DNA from: Paradevosia sp036499825
Lineage (GTDB): Bacteria > Pseudomonadota > Alphaproteobacteria > Rhizobiales > Devosiaceae
Length of the DNA: 64,000 nucleotides
NCBI GenBank assembly: GCA_036499825.1
Contig: DASYCZ010000026.1
Coordinates: forward strand, 1-64,000
Reading direction: 5' to 3'
The position numbers and the translations under genes are program-made. Of the stretch, positions 28,009 through 36,572 are shown in pieces. Position 1 is the first letter of the stretch. Every line of letters starts with the position of its first letter. The notes beneath the pieces are model-generated. The model did not search any database. It was not told the DNA's origin and saw only the letters and a program-made list of their open reading frames with translations.

Positions 28009-28896
28009 ATGAGCGCGAGGCAGCGGCGAGCGGTGTTGATAGCGGGTCCGACTGCCAGCGGCAAGTCGGCGCTTGCCCTCGCCCGGGCGCAGGAGACGGG
28101 TGGCGTCATCGTCAATACCGATGCCATGCAGGTCTATGATGTGCTGAGCGTGGTGACGGCCCGTCCGACGCCCACCGATACGGCGCTGGCCGGGCATCGA
28201 TTGTATGGCGTCGTGCCCCCCGCAATCCGCTTTTCGACGGGCGCCTGGGCAAGCGCGGCTGAGAAACTGATTCAAGATGAGGCGCACAACAGGCCGCTGA
28301 TTTTCGTTGGTGGCACGGGGCTTTACTTCGAAGCGCTGACAAACGGATTCGCCCCGGTTCCGTCGATCCCGACGGGGGTCGTCGCTGAAGTTGAAGCAGA
28401 GATTCAAGGCCTCGATGCCGCAGGGCGTGGGCTGCTGCTGGCCGCACGTGACCCGGAGATGGCAAGGCGGCTGCAGGCGCCGGATCCGCAGAGAGTGGCG
28501 CGGGCGCTCGCGGTGCTGAAGGCGACGGGACGGTCACTCGCCACATTTCAGGATGAGACGCGGGGCGGACTGCTCGATGGTTTCGCAATCGAGCGGATCG
28601 TTCTCAACCCGGATCGCGAGATCTTGCGTGCAAGGATCGCTCGTCGATTCGAGACGATGTTTTCCAGTGGCGCCGTCGAAGAGGTGGAGGCGCTATTGAG
28701 GCTCGAACTCGATCCACAATTGCCGGCGATGAAGGCGATCGGGGTGCGCGAGATTGCAGACGTGCTGGCTGGCCGGATAGATCGCGATGTGGCGATAGAG
28801 AAGGCCATTATAGCAACGCGTCAATACGCCAAGCGGCAACGAACCTGGTTCCGCAACCGCATGAGCGAGTGGACCTGGATCGATCCGCTCAGGTGA
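28009..28896 (+). CDS. miaA: tRNA dimethylallyltransferase MiaA
   Basis: MiaA adds a dimethylallyl group to A37 of tRNAs reading UNN codons. The 295 residues begin with the P-loop GPTASGKSALAL, then VNTDAMQVYDVLSVVTARPT, FVGGTGLYFEAL, and the C-terminal TRQYAKRQRTWFR that contacts the anticodon loop. The ATG at 28009 has GGAA upstream. The 3' end overlaps the convergent YbaK gene by 8 bases. Confidence 0.95.
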   Translation: MSARQRRAVLIAGPTASGKSALALARAQETGGVIVNTDAMQVYDVLSVVTARPTPTDTALAGHRLYGVVPPAIRFSTGAWASAAEKLIQDEAHNRPLIFVGGTGLYFEALTNGFAPVPSIPTGVVAEVEAEIQGLDAAGRGLLLAARDPEMARRLQAPDPQRVARALAVLKATGRSLATFQDETRGGLLDGFAIERIVLNPDREILRARIARRFETMFSSGAVEEVEALLRLELDPQLPAMKAIGVREIADVLAGRIDRDVAIEKAIIATRQYAKRQRTWFRNRMSEWTWIDPLR

Positions 28897-29365
28897 CGTC
28901 GATACGTTGGGCGCCGGTGGTGCGTTCAAGATCGGCCGGCGTAATCTCGAATACCGAACGCGGATTGCCGGCGGCAGCCCAGACGGTATCGAAGGCGAAC
29001 AAGGCATCATCCATGGCGATGCTTAGCGGCGCCGGATGGCCGAAGGGGGAGACGCCACCGATGGAAAAGCCGGTGTGCTCCTTGACGAAATCGGCGTCGG
29101 CGCGTTCGAGCTTTTCACCGAGCAGCCGCCCGACGCGCTTTTCGTGTACGCGGTTGGCGCCGGACACCAGCAGCATATAGGGCTTGCCGCTGTCGGCGCC
29201 GCGAAACAGCAGCGACTTGACGATCCTGCCGATCTCGACGCCCAGGGCATCGGCCGCCATTTGGGCGGTGGCGGCGGATTGTGCCTGGATCAGGATTTGC
29301 GCGGGCAGGGTGTGTGCGGCGAGAGCGTCGGCGACGCGCTGTTCGGCGGCGGTGAGTTCGGTCAT
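28889..29365 (-). CDS. YbaK/EbsC-type aminoacyl-tRNA deacylase
   Basis: Members of this family hydrolyse mischarged tRNAs such as Cys-tRNA(Pro). The 158 residues show IGRIVKSLLFRGADSGKPY with the catalytic-region lysine, VSGANRVHEKRVGRLLGEK, and IGGVSPFGHP, which is characteristic of the group. The start at 29365 (MTELTAAEQRV) is preferred to upstream options in the same frame because the family begins there. It is a free-standing editing domain. Confidence 0.88.
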   Translation of the reverse strand: MTELTAAEQRVADALAAHTLPAQILIQAQSAATAQMAADALGVEIGRIVKSLLFRGADSGKPYMLLVSGANRVHEKRVGRLLGEKLERADADFVKEHTGFSIGGVSPFGHPAPLSIAMDDALFAFDTVWAAAGNPRSVFEITPADLERTTGAQRIDVT

Positions 29366-29420
29366 GAGCGTCGGCAGGTCGATTGCGGGATAAGGACTAT
29401 CGAAAGCGACGATAGCTTCG

Positions 29421-30851
29421 TCAAGTTGCCAGCGATTGCCGAAGAGCATCCCGCTTTACCAGGCCCAGGCGCTCCCGCATGGCAAAGCGTGCGGTCAGCA
29501 CGACCGCGACGAAGGCGAGGCCCGCCGCGAGCCCGAACCAGACACCCACGCCGCGCATGCCGAGGCTGAAGCCGAAAAACCAGGCGATGGGGAACCCCAC
29601 GAGCCAGTAACCGATGAGGGCCACGACCATCGGCACCTTGGTGTCGCTGAGGCCACGCAAAGCGGCGGCGGCGATCACCTGCGTGCCGTCGACGAACTGG
29701 AACATGGCCGCAACCAGCAAATAGGTGGCGGCAAGTGTCAGCGCGTTCTGGTTGGCGACCTCGCCGGGGTTGAGGAAGAGAGCCACCAGGGGGACGGCAA
29801 ACAGGAAAAATATGGCGCAGGTGATGGTCTCGAAGCCGAGGGTCAATCCGAGCGAGGTCCAGCCGGATTTACGGACGCCTTCATGTGAACCGCTGCCATA
29901 GGCGAGGCCGACCCGCACAGTGGTGGCCTGGCTCAGGCCGAGCGGCACCATGAACGACATTGCCGTCAGTTGCAGCGCGACAGCGTGGGCGGCAACCTCG
30001 TCCGTGCCGAACAGGCCCATCAATATGGCGGCGGCGCTGAAGAGGCCGACCTCGGCCATAACGGTCAGGCCGATGGGGGTGCCGATGCGAAACATCTCGC
30101 GGAACCGTGCCCAGTCGATGCGCCAGAAATTGCCGAACATATGGTATCGCCGATAGCGGCGCCGGCTTTGCACATAGCCAACCATCAGCAGGAACATGAC
30201 GAGGTTGACGCTCGCGGTGGAAATGCCCGACCCGGCCAGTTCGAGCCGAGGGAAGCCGAAATTGCCGAACATGATCAGATAGTTCAGCCCGGAATTGAAG
30301 AACACGCCGACGACGGTGATGATGAGGATGGCGGCGGTGGCGCCATGCGCGGCCAGAAACGAGCGCAGGACCACGAGGCCAAGGGCGGGAAAGAACATCC
30401 AGACGCCGTGATGCACGAACTCTTCCGCCAGCTCCGCCGAAATGGGCGATTGCCCGAGAGCTAGCAGGATTGGCCGCACCTGCCAGACTATGGGCATGAC
30501 GACCACCGAGACGGCGATGACCACCCAGAAGCCGGTGCGCACCGTGCGCCGGACGCTGTGCAGGTCGCGGGCGCCAAGCGATTGCGCCACCATCGGTGCC
30601 ACGACACCCACCAGGCCCAGGGCGCCGAGCAGGAAGGTGTTGAGGAATGCCGCGGCCAGCGCCCCGCCAGCGAGATATTTCGGGCCGAGCCACCCCATCA
30701 TGATGACATCGGAGGTGAACAGCGCATTCTGCGCCAGTTGGGCCACGATCAGTGGCCAGGCGAGGATGAACAGGTTCTTCAGTTCGGTGCGCCAGCCTGC
30801 AGTGTCGGGGGCCGGCGCCGCTTGCGCGGATGTCGGTTGGACGGCAGTCAT
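29421..30851 (-). CDS. MATE-family multidrug efflux pump (NorM-like)
   Basis: This inner-membrane antiporter of 476 residues has about twelve transmembrane segments in two halves. It begins (after a short polar tail) with ELKNLFILAWPLIVAQLAQ, and contains the MATE motifs ADVIMMGWLG-like SDVIMMGWLG and DGTQVIAAAALRGLSDTKVP. It probably exports cationic drugs in exchange for Na+ or H+, by family. The start at 30851 matches family length; the frame further upstream codes for nothing recognisable. Confidence 0.92.
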   Translation of the reverse strand: MTAVQPTSAQAAPAPDTAGWRTELKNLFILAWPLIVAQLAQNALFTSDVIMMGWLGPKYLAGGALAAAFLNTFLLGALGLVGVVAPMVAQSLGARDLHSVRRTVRTGFWVVIAVSVVVMPIVWQVRPILLALGQSPISAELAEEFVHHGVWMFFPALGLVVLRSFLAAHGATAAILIITVVGVFFNSGLNYLIMFGNFGFPRLELAGSGISTASVNLVMFLLMVGYVQSRRRYRRYHMFGNFWRIDWARFREMFRIGTPIGLTVMAEVGLFSAAAILMGLFGTDEVAAHAVALQLTAMSFMVPLGLSQATTVRVGLAYGSGSHEGVRKSGWTSLGLTLGFETITCAIFFLFAVPLVALFLNPGEVANQNALTLAATYLLVAAMFQFVDGTQVIAAAALRGLSDTKVPMVVALIGYWLVGFPIAWFFGFSLGMRGVGVWFGLAAGLAFVAVVLTARFAMRERLGLVKRDALRQSLAT

Positions 30852-30939
30852 CGGGGGCTTCCTTGTCGCGGGCAAGAGCTGTAGCCGATGGCGGCGCAAG
30901 GTGCTACCCCGGGCGCGCAACACCAGCCAGGATCGCCCC

Positions 30940-31311
30940 ATGACCGCTGCGCCGACAGATAGCTTTTCACGAATCATTCTGGCATCGGCCGGACTTTTCG
31001 GCGCACTCGGCATTGCCGCCGCCGCAGGTGCGACCCATAGCGGAAATGCGCAGTTCCTCGGGCCGGCATCGACGATCTGCCTGGCGCATGCGCCGACACT
31101 GCTGGCGCTGGGGTTGATGGCGCCGCGCAACACCTCATGGAAAATCGCCATGGTTTTGCTCGCCGTCGGAACGCTGGTTTTCGTCGGAGATCTGGGGATG
31201 CGGCAGTTTTCTGGTGTATCGCTGTTCCCGCTCGCAGCGCCGGCCGGCGGCTCACTGCTGATTGCGGGCTGGCTCGTTACAATCTTTGCGGCTATGTTCG
31301 CAAGGCGTTAG
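30940..31311 (+). CDS. DUF423 membrane protein
   Basis: A 123-residue protein with four hydrophobic segments and the DUF423/YwdK pattern: LASAGLFGALGIAAAAGATH at the start and GGSLLIAGWLVTIFAA at the end. Function unknown. It is divergent from the MATE pump, 88 bases between start codons. Confidence 0.85.
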   Translation: MTAAPTDSFSRIILASAGLFGALGIAAAAGATHSGNAQFLGPASTICLAHAPTLLALGLMAPRNTSWKIAMVLLAVGTLVFVGDLGMRQFSGVSLFPLAAPAGGSLLIAGWLVTIFAAMFARR

Positions 31312-31347
31312 CGGCAAACGCGCAACATATTGACGGGTGCCGCATTT

Positions 31348-31377
31348 TTGACTGAATTTGGTACGGAACCATATGCG
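31348..31377 (+). promoter_or_regulatory. Possible promoter of the glycine-zipper lipoprotein
   Basis: TTGACT (31348-31353) and TATGCG (31372-31377) are 18 bases apart and about 42 bases upstream of the start codon. The -10 is weak, so this is only a candidate. Confidence 0.35.
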
Positions 31378-31419
31378 GCGAGCTGCATTGAAGCACGCAG
31401 CATCCAAGGAGGGTCAACC

Positions 31420-31680
31420 ATGAAGAAACTACTGATCATCGGCGCCGCACTGCTGTCGCTGTCCGCTTGCACCAGCACGCAGCAGGGTGCCACGATTGGC
31501 GCCGGTACGGGTGCTCTGATCGGCGCTGCTACTACCGGCTCGGTACTCGGCACCGTTGTGGGCGCTGGCGTGGGCGCCGTTGCCGGCGCTGCTATCGGCA
31601 AGGTCGCCGATCAGCCGGGCAAGTGCTACTACAAGAATTCTCGCGGCCAGGTTTACGTCGACGTCTGCCCGCGCGGCTGA
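31420..31680 (+). CDS. Small glycine-zipper lipoprotein
   Basis: The 86-residue precursor has a short signal sequence ending in the lipobox LSAC (cysteine at residue 17), then a glycine-zipper stretch (GATIGAGTGALIGAATTG and GAGVGAVAGAAIG) and a tail with two cysteines (GKCYYKNSRGQVYVDVCPRG). It is probably anchored to the outer membrane. A very strong ribosome site, aaggaggg, precedes the ATG at 31420, and a strong terminator follows, as for an abundant monocistronic envelope protein. Confidence 0.88.
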   Translation: MKKLLIIGAALLSLSACTSTQQGATIGAGTGALIGAATTGSVLGTVVGAGVGAVAGAAIGKVADQPGKCYYKNSRGQVYVDVCPRG

Positions 31681-31705
31681 TAGCGACCGACCAGCTGTTG
31701 AATTT

Positions 31706-31736
31706 AACCCGGCGCCAGAACTGGCGCCGGGTTTTT
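31706..31736 (+). terminator. Rho-independent terminator after the lipoprotein gene
   Basis: A perfect 13-bp stem (aacccggcgccag / ctggcgccgggtt) with a 2-4 nt loop is followed by ttttt. Confidence 0.88.
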
Positions 31737-31846
31737 CATGTCGGGCCCCCTGTATTCGGCCTGGCTTGATTGGACGGATGGCTGGTGATGTGGCACTATC
31801 CCGGTCATTGCTTCTTCCAGCGTCATCATTGGGAGGCTTGTCCCCG

Positions 31847-32152
31847 ATGAGTGAAATCGGCACCAAACCGCGCACCAAGACCCGCATCAAGACCGAGCGG
31901 CCAAAGCTGCACAAGGTCATCCTGATCAATGACGACTACACGCCGCGCGACTTCGTGGTGCGCGTGCTCAAGGCGGAGTTCCGCATGACCGAGGATCAGG
32001 CGCATCGCGTCATGATCACCGCGCACACCAAGGGCGCATGTGTGGTGGCGGTCTATACCAAGGAAATCGCCGAGACCAAGGCGACGCGCGCCACCGAGCT
32101 GGCGCAGGGCGAGGGCTATCCGCTGCAGTTCACGACGGAACCGGAAGAATAG
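31847..32152 (+). CDS. clpS: ClpAP adaptor ClpS
   Basis: ClpS recognises N-degron residues and hands proteins to ClpAP. The 101-residue protein has an unstructured N-terminal tail and the conserved core KVILINDDYTPRDFVVRVL, MTEDQAHRVMITAHTKG and the short region with VYTKEIAETKA. GGGAGG lies 11 bases upstream of the ATG. No clpA follows within the window. Many alphaproteobacteria carry two ClpS paralogues; which one this is cannot be told here. Confidence 0.93.
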   Translation: MSEIGTKPRTKTRIKTERPKLHKVILINDDYTPRDFVVRVLKAEFRMTEDQAHRVMITAHTKGACVVAVYTKEIAETKATRATELAQGEGYPLQFTTEPEE

Positions 32153-32244
32153 GGATAAAAATCCCTGCCGCTTCTCAACCGGTTGACCGGCGTGATCTGT
32201 CTTGCGAGTGTGCCGGTCAGATTTCGACCAAATAAACTCCCGAG

Positions 32245-33414
32245 ATGAATATGAAACTTGGACATGAACTGGCGGAGCTGACCGCTGGTATCGATGCATT
32301 CTATCGCGGCACGATCGGAAGCGACGGCTTCCTCGATCGTGAAGGCCTCATACCGGTCGCCGTCGCGAAGGTGGCGCCACGGACCATCCGCAATTACGAC
32401 GAGGCGAATGCGGCGCTCCTGGCCCTGCGTGAGCGCCTGCCGGGGGAGGCCGAGAGCGACCTGCGGCGGGCCTATCTCGATGAGCTGATCGATTCGCTGC
32501 TGGCGCTGGTCACGACCTTCGAGGGCAAGGAAATTTCCTATGCGGACCGCGTCCGTCGCCAGATGCGCGTCGAGACGCAGACGGTGGATGATGCAACGCT
32601 CGACGGCTATCGCGCCACCATCCGCGAGAAGCTCGATGAGATCGGCTATTCGGGCAATGAGTTGGCCGAAGATGTTCGCCGCTGGGAAGCCGATGTGCGG
32701 GTTCCCGATGACAAGGTCATCGAAACCATGCGCGCGCTTACCGTCGAGGCGCGCGAACGCGTCAGCCAGACCATGTACGACATGCGTGGCGAATGGATCG
32801 AGCCGATCGAGACGCGTGACAAGCCGTTCTCGGCCTATTGCGACTATCCTGGCAGGCGCCAGCTGCTCAATCTCGACCACCCCTATACCACCTATGCGCT
32901 CAAGCATCTGGCCACGCATGAGGCGTTCCCGGGGCATCTCGTTCATCTGGCGCTGCGGCAGCGTTATGTCGCCGAAGGCAGCATGCCGCTCGACGGTGCA
33001 CAGGTGGTGACGAGTTCGGCAAGCAGCGCGCTGTTCGAAGGCATTGCCGACAACGGGCTGTTCTTTGTCGACTGGGTCGACACCCCAGCCGATGAGCTGG
33101 CGGTAGCGTTGCAGCGGCTGCGGGCGGCGCTGCGCTGCAATGCGGCCTGGATGCTGCATGCGGAAGGCCGGCCGGCCGAAGAAGTCGCGCCGATCATCGC
33201 CGAGGCGAGCTATCAGGACGTGGCGACGACGACCTCCCGGCTGCGCATGCTGCGGAACGGCCTCAGGGCTCCGTTCGTCTACGCCTATTGGTGCGGTGAC
33301 GTGGCCGTGCACGATGTCTGGAAGACCGTGCCGAAGGAACGCCGTGTCGAGTTCTGGCAGTATCTGTATGGCAACATGCATACGCCCAAGACGCTCAAGC
33401 AATTCTGGAAATAG
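32245..33414 (+). CDS. DUF885-like putative metallopeptidase
   Basis: This 389-residue cytoplasmic protein contains LATHEAFPGHLVHLALRQRY near residue 230, the HExxPGH type of zinc motif found in DUF885 proteins, and a further glutamate-rich helix (SSALFEGIADNGLFFVDW) that could carry the third ligand. Short for DUF885, it may be a trimmed relative. No signal peptide. A peptidase role is inferred. The first ATG (32245) and the second (32251) are both possible; GAG lies closer to the ideal distance from the second. Confidence 0.75.
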   Translation: MNMKLGHELAELTAGIDAFYRGTIGSDGFLDREGLIPVAVAKVAPRTIRNYDEANAALLALRERLPGEAESDLRRAYLDELIDSLLALVTTFEGKEISYADRVRRQMRVETQTVDDATLDGYRATIREKLDEIGYSGNELAEDVRRWEADVRVPDDKVIETMRALTVEARERVSQTMYDMRGEWIEPIETRDKPFSAYCDYPGRRQLLNLDHPYTTYALKHLATHEAFPGHLVHLALRQRYVAEGSMPLDGAQVVTSSASSALFEGIADNGLFFVDWVDTPADELAVALQRLRAALRCNAAWMLHAEGRPAEEVAPIIAEASYQDVATTTSRLRMLRNGLRAPFVYAYWCGDVAVHDVWKTVPKERRVEFWQYLYGNMHTPKTLKQFWK

Positions 33415-33520
33415 GCCACGGCAACGCCGGTGCCGCACGGTCGTCGACCGTCGCATCGGCGTTGCATGCGGCGCCTATTAGGTCCCTCCCGTCTATCTCA
33501 TCTTGCCTCGGAGACTGCCT

Positions 33521-34834
33521 GTGACCGGAAGCGGTTATCTTGTCCTGATCGTCGTGATCGTGCTGCTTGTGGGGGGCTTGTGGTTGCTATCCCGGCGCCG
33601 GGTCGCGACGCCCATGGCCCCCGTCTACGGGACGGCTCCGGCCATCCCCCTGGCCAAGTCGCAGGGCAACAGGCCGACCCTGAAGACGCCCGCCGCCAAA
33701 GGCTGGGCAGACGGGCAAATGCCGATTCCCGGCACCGGCCTCAAAGTCACGCCTTTCGCGACTAAACTCGACCATCCGCGCTGGGCCTATGTGCTTCCCA
33801 ATGGCGACGTCCTGATCGCCGAGTCCGCCACACGGCCGGGGCGACCCAAGAACCTTATGGAATTGGCGCGCACGCTGGTGATGCGGCGGGTCGGTGCGGT
33901 CCGTAAGAGCGCCAACCGCATCACGCTGTTGCGCGATGCCGATGGCGATGGCGTGCCTGAAACCCGTGAGATCTTCCTTGCCGGGCTCAACCAGCCGTTC
34001 GGCATGGCGCTGATCGGCGACACGTTCTATGTCGGCAACACCGACGGCGTGATGGCATTCCCCTATACCGCAGGGACCACGCGGATCACGGCTCCCGGCC
34101 GCAAGCTGATGGACCTCAAGCCCAGGGGCCATTGGACGCGTAATCTTTACGCCAGCAAGGACGGCACCAAGCTCTATGTCGGCGTCGGTTCGCTCACCAA
34201 CATCGGCGATGAGGGCATGGCCACCGAAGAGGATCGCGCCGCGATCCACGAACTGGATCTCGCCACCGGCAAGAGCCGCATCTTCGCGTCGGGCCTGCGA
34301 AATCCCGTCGGCATGGCGTGGGAGCCGACGACCGGCGCATTGTGGACGGTGGTCAACGAGCGCGACGGCCTCGGCGACGAGACGCCTCCCGACTATCTGA
34401 CTTCGGTGCGGGACGGGGGTTTCTACGGCTGGCCGTACTGCTATTGGGGCAGGACTGTCGACGATCGGGTGACGCCTCCCAGGCCCGACCTGGTGGCGAA
34501 GGCCGTCACGCCGGATTACGCCCTTGGCGGGCATACGGCATCGCTGGGTCTCTGCTGGATGCCGGAAGGCACGCTGCCGGGCTTTCCGGCGGGCATGCTC
34601 ATCGGCCAGCACGGTTCGTGGAACCGCAGCACGCTGAGCGGCTACAAGGCAGTGTTCGTCGCCTTCGCAAACGGCAAGCCGCAGGGCATGCCGCGCGATG
34701 TGCTGAGTGGTTTCCTCGCCGCCGATGAACGGAACGCCTATGGCCGTCCGGTCGGCGTCGTGGTGGCGGCCGATGGCAGCGTGCTGGTAGTCGACGATGT
34801 GGGCGACACCGTCTGGCGCGTCACCGGCGCCTGA
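33521..34834 (+). CDS. Membrane-anchored PQQ-type sugar dehydrogenase (sorbosone dehydrogenase-like)
   Basis: This 437-residue protein has an N-terminal membrane anchor (VLIVVIVLLVGGLWLL) and a periplasmic six-bladed beta-propeller. Family signs are DHPRWAYVLPNGDVLIAES, GLNQPFGMALIGDTFYVGN, WTRNLYASKDGTKLYVGVGS, FASGLRNPVGMAWEP and GQHGSWNRSTLSGYK. Relatives oxidise aldoses or L-sorbosone with PQQ; PQQ use is inferred. The start is GTG at 33521 with GGAG eight bases upstream. A secreted paralogue lies at 52375-53700. Confidence 0.87.
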   Translation: MTGSGYLVLIVVIVLLVGGLWLLSRRRVATPMAPVYGTAPAIPLAKSQGNRPTLKTPAAKGWADGQMPIPGTGLKVTPFATKLDHPRWAYVLPNGDVLIAESATRPGRPKNLMELARTLVMRRVGAVRKSANRITLLRDADGDGVPETREIFLAGLNQPFGMALIGDTFYVGNTDGVMAFPYTAGTTRITAPGRKLMDLKPRGHWTRNLYASKDGTKLYVGVGSLTNIGDEGMATEEDRAAIHELDLATGKSRIFASGLRNPVGMAWEPTTGALWTVVNERDGLGDETPPDYLTSVRDGGFYGWPYCYWGRTVDDRVTPPRPDLVAKAVTPDYALGGHTASLGLCWMPEGTLPGFPAGMLIGQHGSWNRSTLSGYKAVFVAFANGKPQGMPRDVLSGFLAADERNAYGRPVGVVVAADGSVLVVDDVGDTVWRVTGA

Positions 34835-34837
34835 CGG

Positions 34838-35443
34838 TCAGGCGCTGATTGCTTCCAGGGCGGCGCGCAGTTGCATGCCGTCCTGCCAATGCACGGCGTT
34901 CCAGCCGAATGCCTGCGCGGCGACGACATTTTCAAGCGTATCGTCGACGAGCGCGATACCTTTGGGGTGAACGCCGGCACGCTCCGTCGCCCCTTCGTAG
35001 AATTCCACCGACGGCTTGCGGTAGCCGACGGCTGCGGAATAGATGATGCCATCGACCTGACCGGCGAGACCGAGCGTATTCATCAGATAGTCGGCGCGCA
35101 TGTGCTCCTGGTTGGTGGCCAGCAGTACGCGGACGCCGTCGCGACGGTAGTCCGTCAGGGCGTCGAGAACTTCCAGGTCGAGGCGCGAATCGTTCCTGAA
35201 CCAATAGTCGATGAAAGTATCGACGGGGACCTTGGGGGCGATTTCGGCCAGCACCCTTTCGAGCGTCGGCTTCATGGGGTGTTGTCCGGTGACGATCCCC
35301 ACCCAGTGCGGCTTGAAGAATTCACGCTGCAGGACCGCCGCCGAAATGCCGAGATCCACCTCGAGATCGGTAGCGAAAGGGCGGCCATCAGCCGGGCGCC
35401 CGCGCACCAGAACCCCATCCACGTCCATCATGATAACCTGCAT
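34838..35443 (-). CDS. HAD-family hydrolase
   Basis: This 201-residue protein is a HAD phosphatase-like enzyme: nucleophile motif MMDVDGVLV (Asp7 and Asp9), the motif II/III region LLATNQEHMRADYL (Thr and downstream Lys in YRKPS) and the acidic motif ALVDDTLENVVAA. Substrate unknown. Its 3' end lies 3 bases from the convergent dehydrogenase stop. Confidence 0.87.
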   Translation of the reverse strand: MQVIMMDVDGVLVRGRPADGRPFATDLEVDLGISAAVLQREFFKPHWVGIVTGQHPMKPTLERVLAEIAPKVPVDTFIDYWFRNDSRLDLEVLDALTDYRRDGVRVLLATNQEHMRADYLMNTLGLAGQVDGIIYSAAVGYRKPSVEFYEGATERAGVHPKGIALVDDTLENVVAAQAFGWNAVHWQDGMQLRAALEAISA

Positions 35444-35517
35444 CGTGCATCTCCGGCCGCAATCCAAGCGCGCGTGTCTAAAGGCGTTCGATGTCAGTTT
35501 TATGCAGCCACTGTGGA

Positions 35518-35988
35518 TCAGGCCTCAACCAGTCTGGCGAGCTGCGCCGCAACGGTGCCCCAGCCGTCGTGGAAACCCATTTCCTCGTGCATGTTCCGGT
35601 CGGCATCGCTCTTGTGCATGACGTAAGCGTTGTAGGCCGTGCCTTGCGGATGGTCTTCGAGCGTGATGATCGCCGTCATGAAGGGCTGGGCCGCTGGACG
35701 CCAGCCGCCGACAAGAGCGTTGGTAAAGACGATCCGCTCGCCATCGGCGACGTCGAGAAAACAGGCATCGAGATGTGGCACGAAGGCGCCGCCGTTTTCG
35801 CTCATTTGGGTGATGAACGATCCGCCGGGGCGAAGATCCATGTCGATGACCTTGCACCTGGCCGGCTCAGGTATCCACCACTGCTCGAAACTTGCCGGAT
35901 TGGTCCAGGCGCTCCAGATAACTGAACGGGGAGCCTTGATGATCCGCGACAAGGTCAGGTCGCGTTCCGGATCGATGGCGGCGATCAT
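35518..35988 (-). CDS. SRPBCC/AHSA1-family protein
   Basis: This 156-residue START-like protein begins with the family pattern LSRIIKAPRSVIWSAWTNPASFEQWW, seen here as IKAPRSVIWSAWTN and FEQWWIPEP. Such proteins form a hydrophobic ligand cavity; the ligand is unknown. Its ATG overlaps the stop of the ArsR-type gene by four bases, the common regulator-SRPBCC pair. Confidence 0.88.
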   Translation of the reverse strand: MIAAIDPERDLTLSRIIKAPRSVIWSAWTNPASFEQWWIPEPARCKVIDMDLRPGGSFITQMSENGGAFVPHLDACFLDVADGERIVFTNALVGGWRPAAQPFMTAIITLEDHPQGTAYNAYVMHKSDADRNMHEEMGFHDGWGTVAAQLARLVEA

Positions 35989-36329
35989 TTCGATTTCTCC
36001 TTGTTCTGTGCGGCGATGGCGAACTGTTCGAGCCTGTCAGTCCGGCCCTCCCAGATCGAGCGCTGGTCCGACAGCCATGCTTCGGCCACGGCGAACCGCT
36101 GTTTTTCGAGTGCGCAGGTGCGGACGCGGCCGTGCTTTTGGGTGCTGATCAGACCGGTGTTTTCCAGGAAATGGATGTGTTTCATGAAGGAGGGCAAGGC
36201 CATGTCGAAGGGCCTGGCAAGATCGCTGATACTTGCCGGACCTTGCCCGAGCTTGCCCAGCACGGCCCGCCGGGTGGGATCGGCGAGAGCCTGGAAAATG
36301 CCGTCGAGCTGCGCCGCATACTGTTCCAT
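35985..36329 (-). CDS. ArsR-family regulator
   Basis: This 114-residue winged-helix regulator shows IFQALADPTRRAVLGKLGQG, the recognition-helix region ISDLARPFDMALPSFMKHI and the wing GLISTQKHGRVRTC. No metal-binding cysteine pattern of classical ArsR is seen, as usual for the SRPBCC-linked branch. The start at 36329 is chosen because the alternative ATG at 36344 falls inside the palindrome at 36334-36358, the likely operator. Confidence 0.88.
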   Translation of the reverse strand: MEQYAAQLDGIFQALADPTRRAVLGKLGQGPASISDLARPFDMALPSFMKHIHFLENTGLISTQKHGRVRTCALEKQRFAVAEAWLSDQRSIWEGRTDRLEQFAIAAQNKEKSK

Positions 36330-36333
36330 AAGG

Positions 36334-36358
36334 CTAAGTATCATTCCATCATACTTAG
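36334..36358. promoter_or_regulatory. Palindromic operator of the ArsR-SRPBCC pair
   Basis: An inverted repeat with 11-base arms (ctaagtatcat / atcatacttag, one mismatch) and a 3-base spacer lies 5 bases upstream of the ArsR start codon. Position and symmetry fit autorepression. Confidence 0.65.
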
Positions 36359-36410
36359 CGCAATGGCTAACTGATTTGGCGTTATGCATACTGCAGCACG
36401 CCTAATCCAC

Positions 36411-36440
36411 TTGACACCATGCCCGTCCTCCTCCTATCCA
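36411..36440 (+). promoter_or_regulatory. Promoter of the ilv leader and ilvBN
   Basis: TTGACA (36411-36416), a perfect -35, and TATCCA (36435-36440) are 18 bases apart. Transcription would start near 36447, about 20 bases before the leader-peptide GTG. Confidence 0.65.
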
Positions 36441-36467
36441 TGACGCGTTGAATTGAGGAGAGGTCCC

Positions 36468-36518
36468 GTGCGGGCACTCGTTATCGTACTTAGCAGGCGC
36501 ATCGGCAACGTGGGGTGA
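36468..36518 (+). CDS. ilv leader peptide (attenuator), 16 residues
   Basis: The frame MRALVIVLSRRIGNVG starts with GTG, preceded by gaggag, and contains seven Leu/Ile/Val in sixteen residues, six of them within codons 4-12. It ends 31 bases before a terminator hairpin and about 170 bases before ilvB. This is the expected build of a branched-chain amino acid attenuator: ribosome stalling at Leu/Val/Ile codons would favour readthrough into ilvBN. I see the peptide and terminator directly; the regulation is inferred. Confidence 0.75.
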   Translation: MRALVIVLSRRIGNVG

Positions 36519-36549
36519 TATCCCGCGAAGGAGCTGGTGCGCGAAAAAC

Positions 36550-36572
36550 AGGTCCCTTACGGGGCCTTTTTT
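36550..36572 (+). terminator. ilvBN attenuator terminator
   Basis: A 7-bp stem (aggtccc / ggggcct with one G-U pair) and a ttac loop are followed by six T. It lies between the leader peptide and ilvB with no other gene to terminate. From 36360 to 36688 the only other content seen is the promoter and leader frame; between the terminator and ilvB nothing else is evident. Confidence 0.75.
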
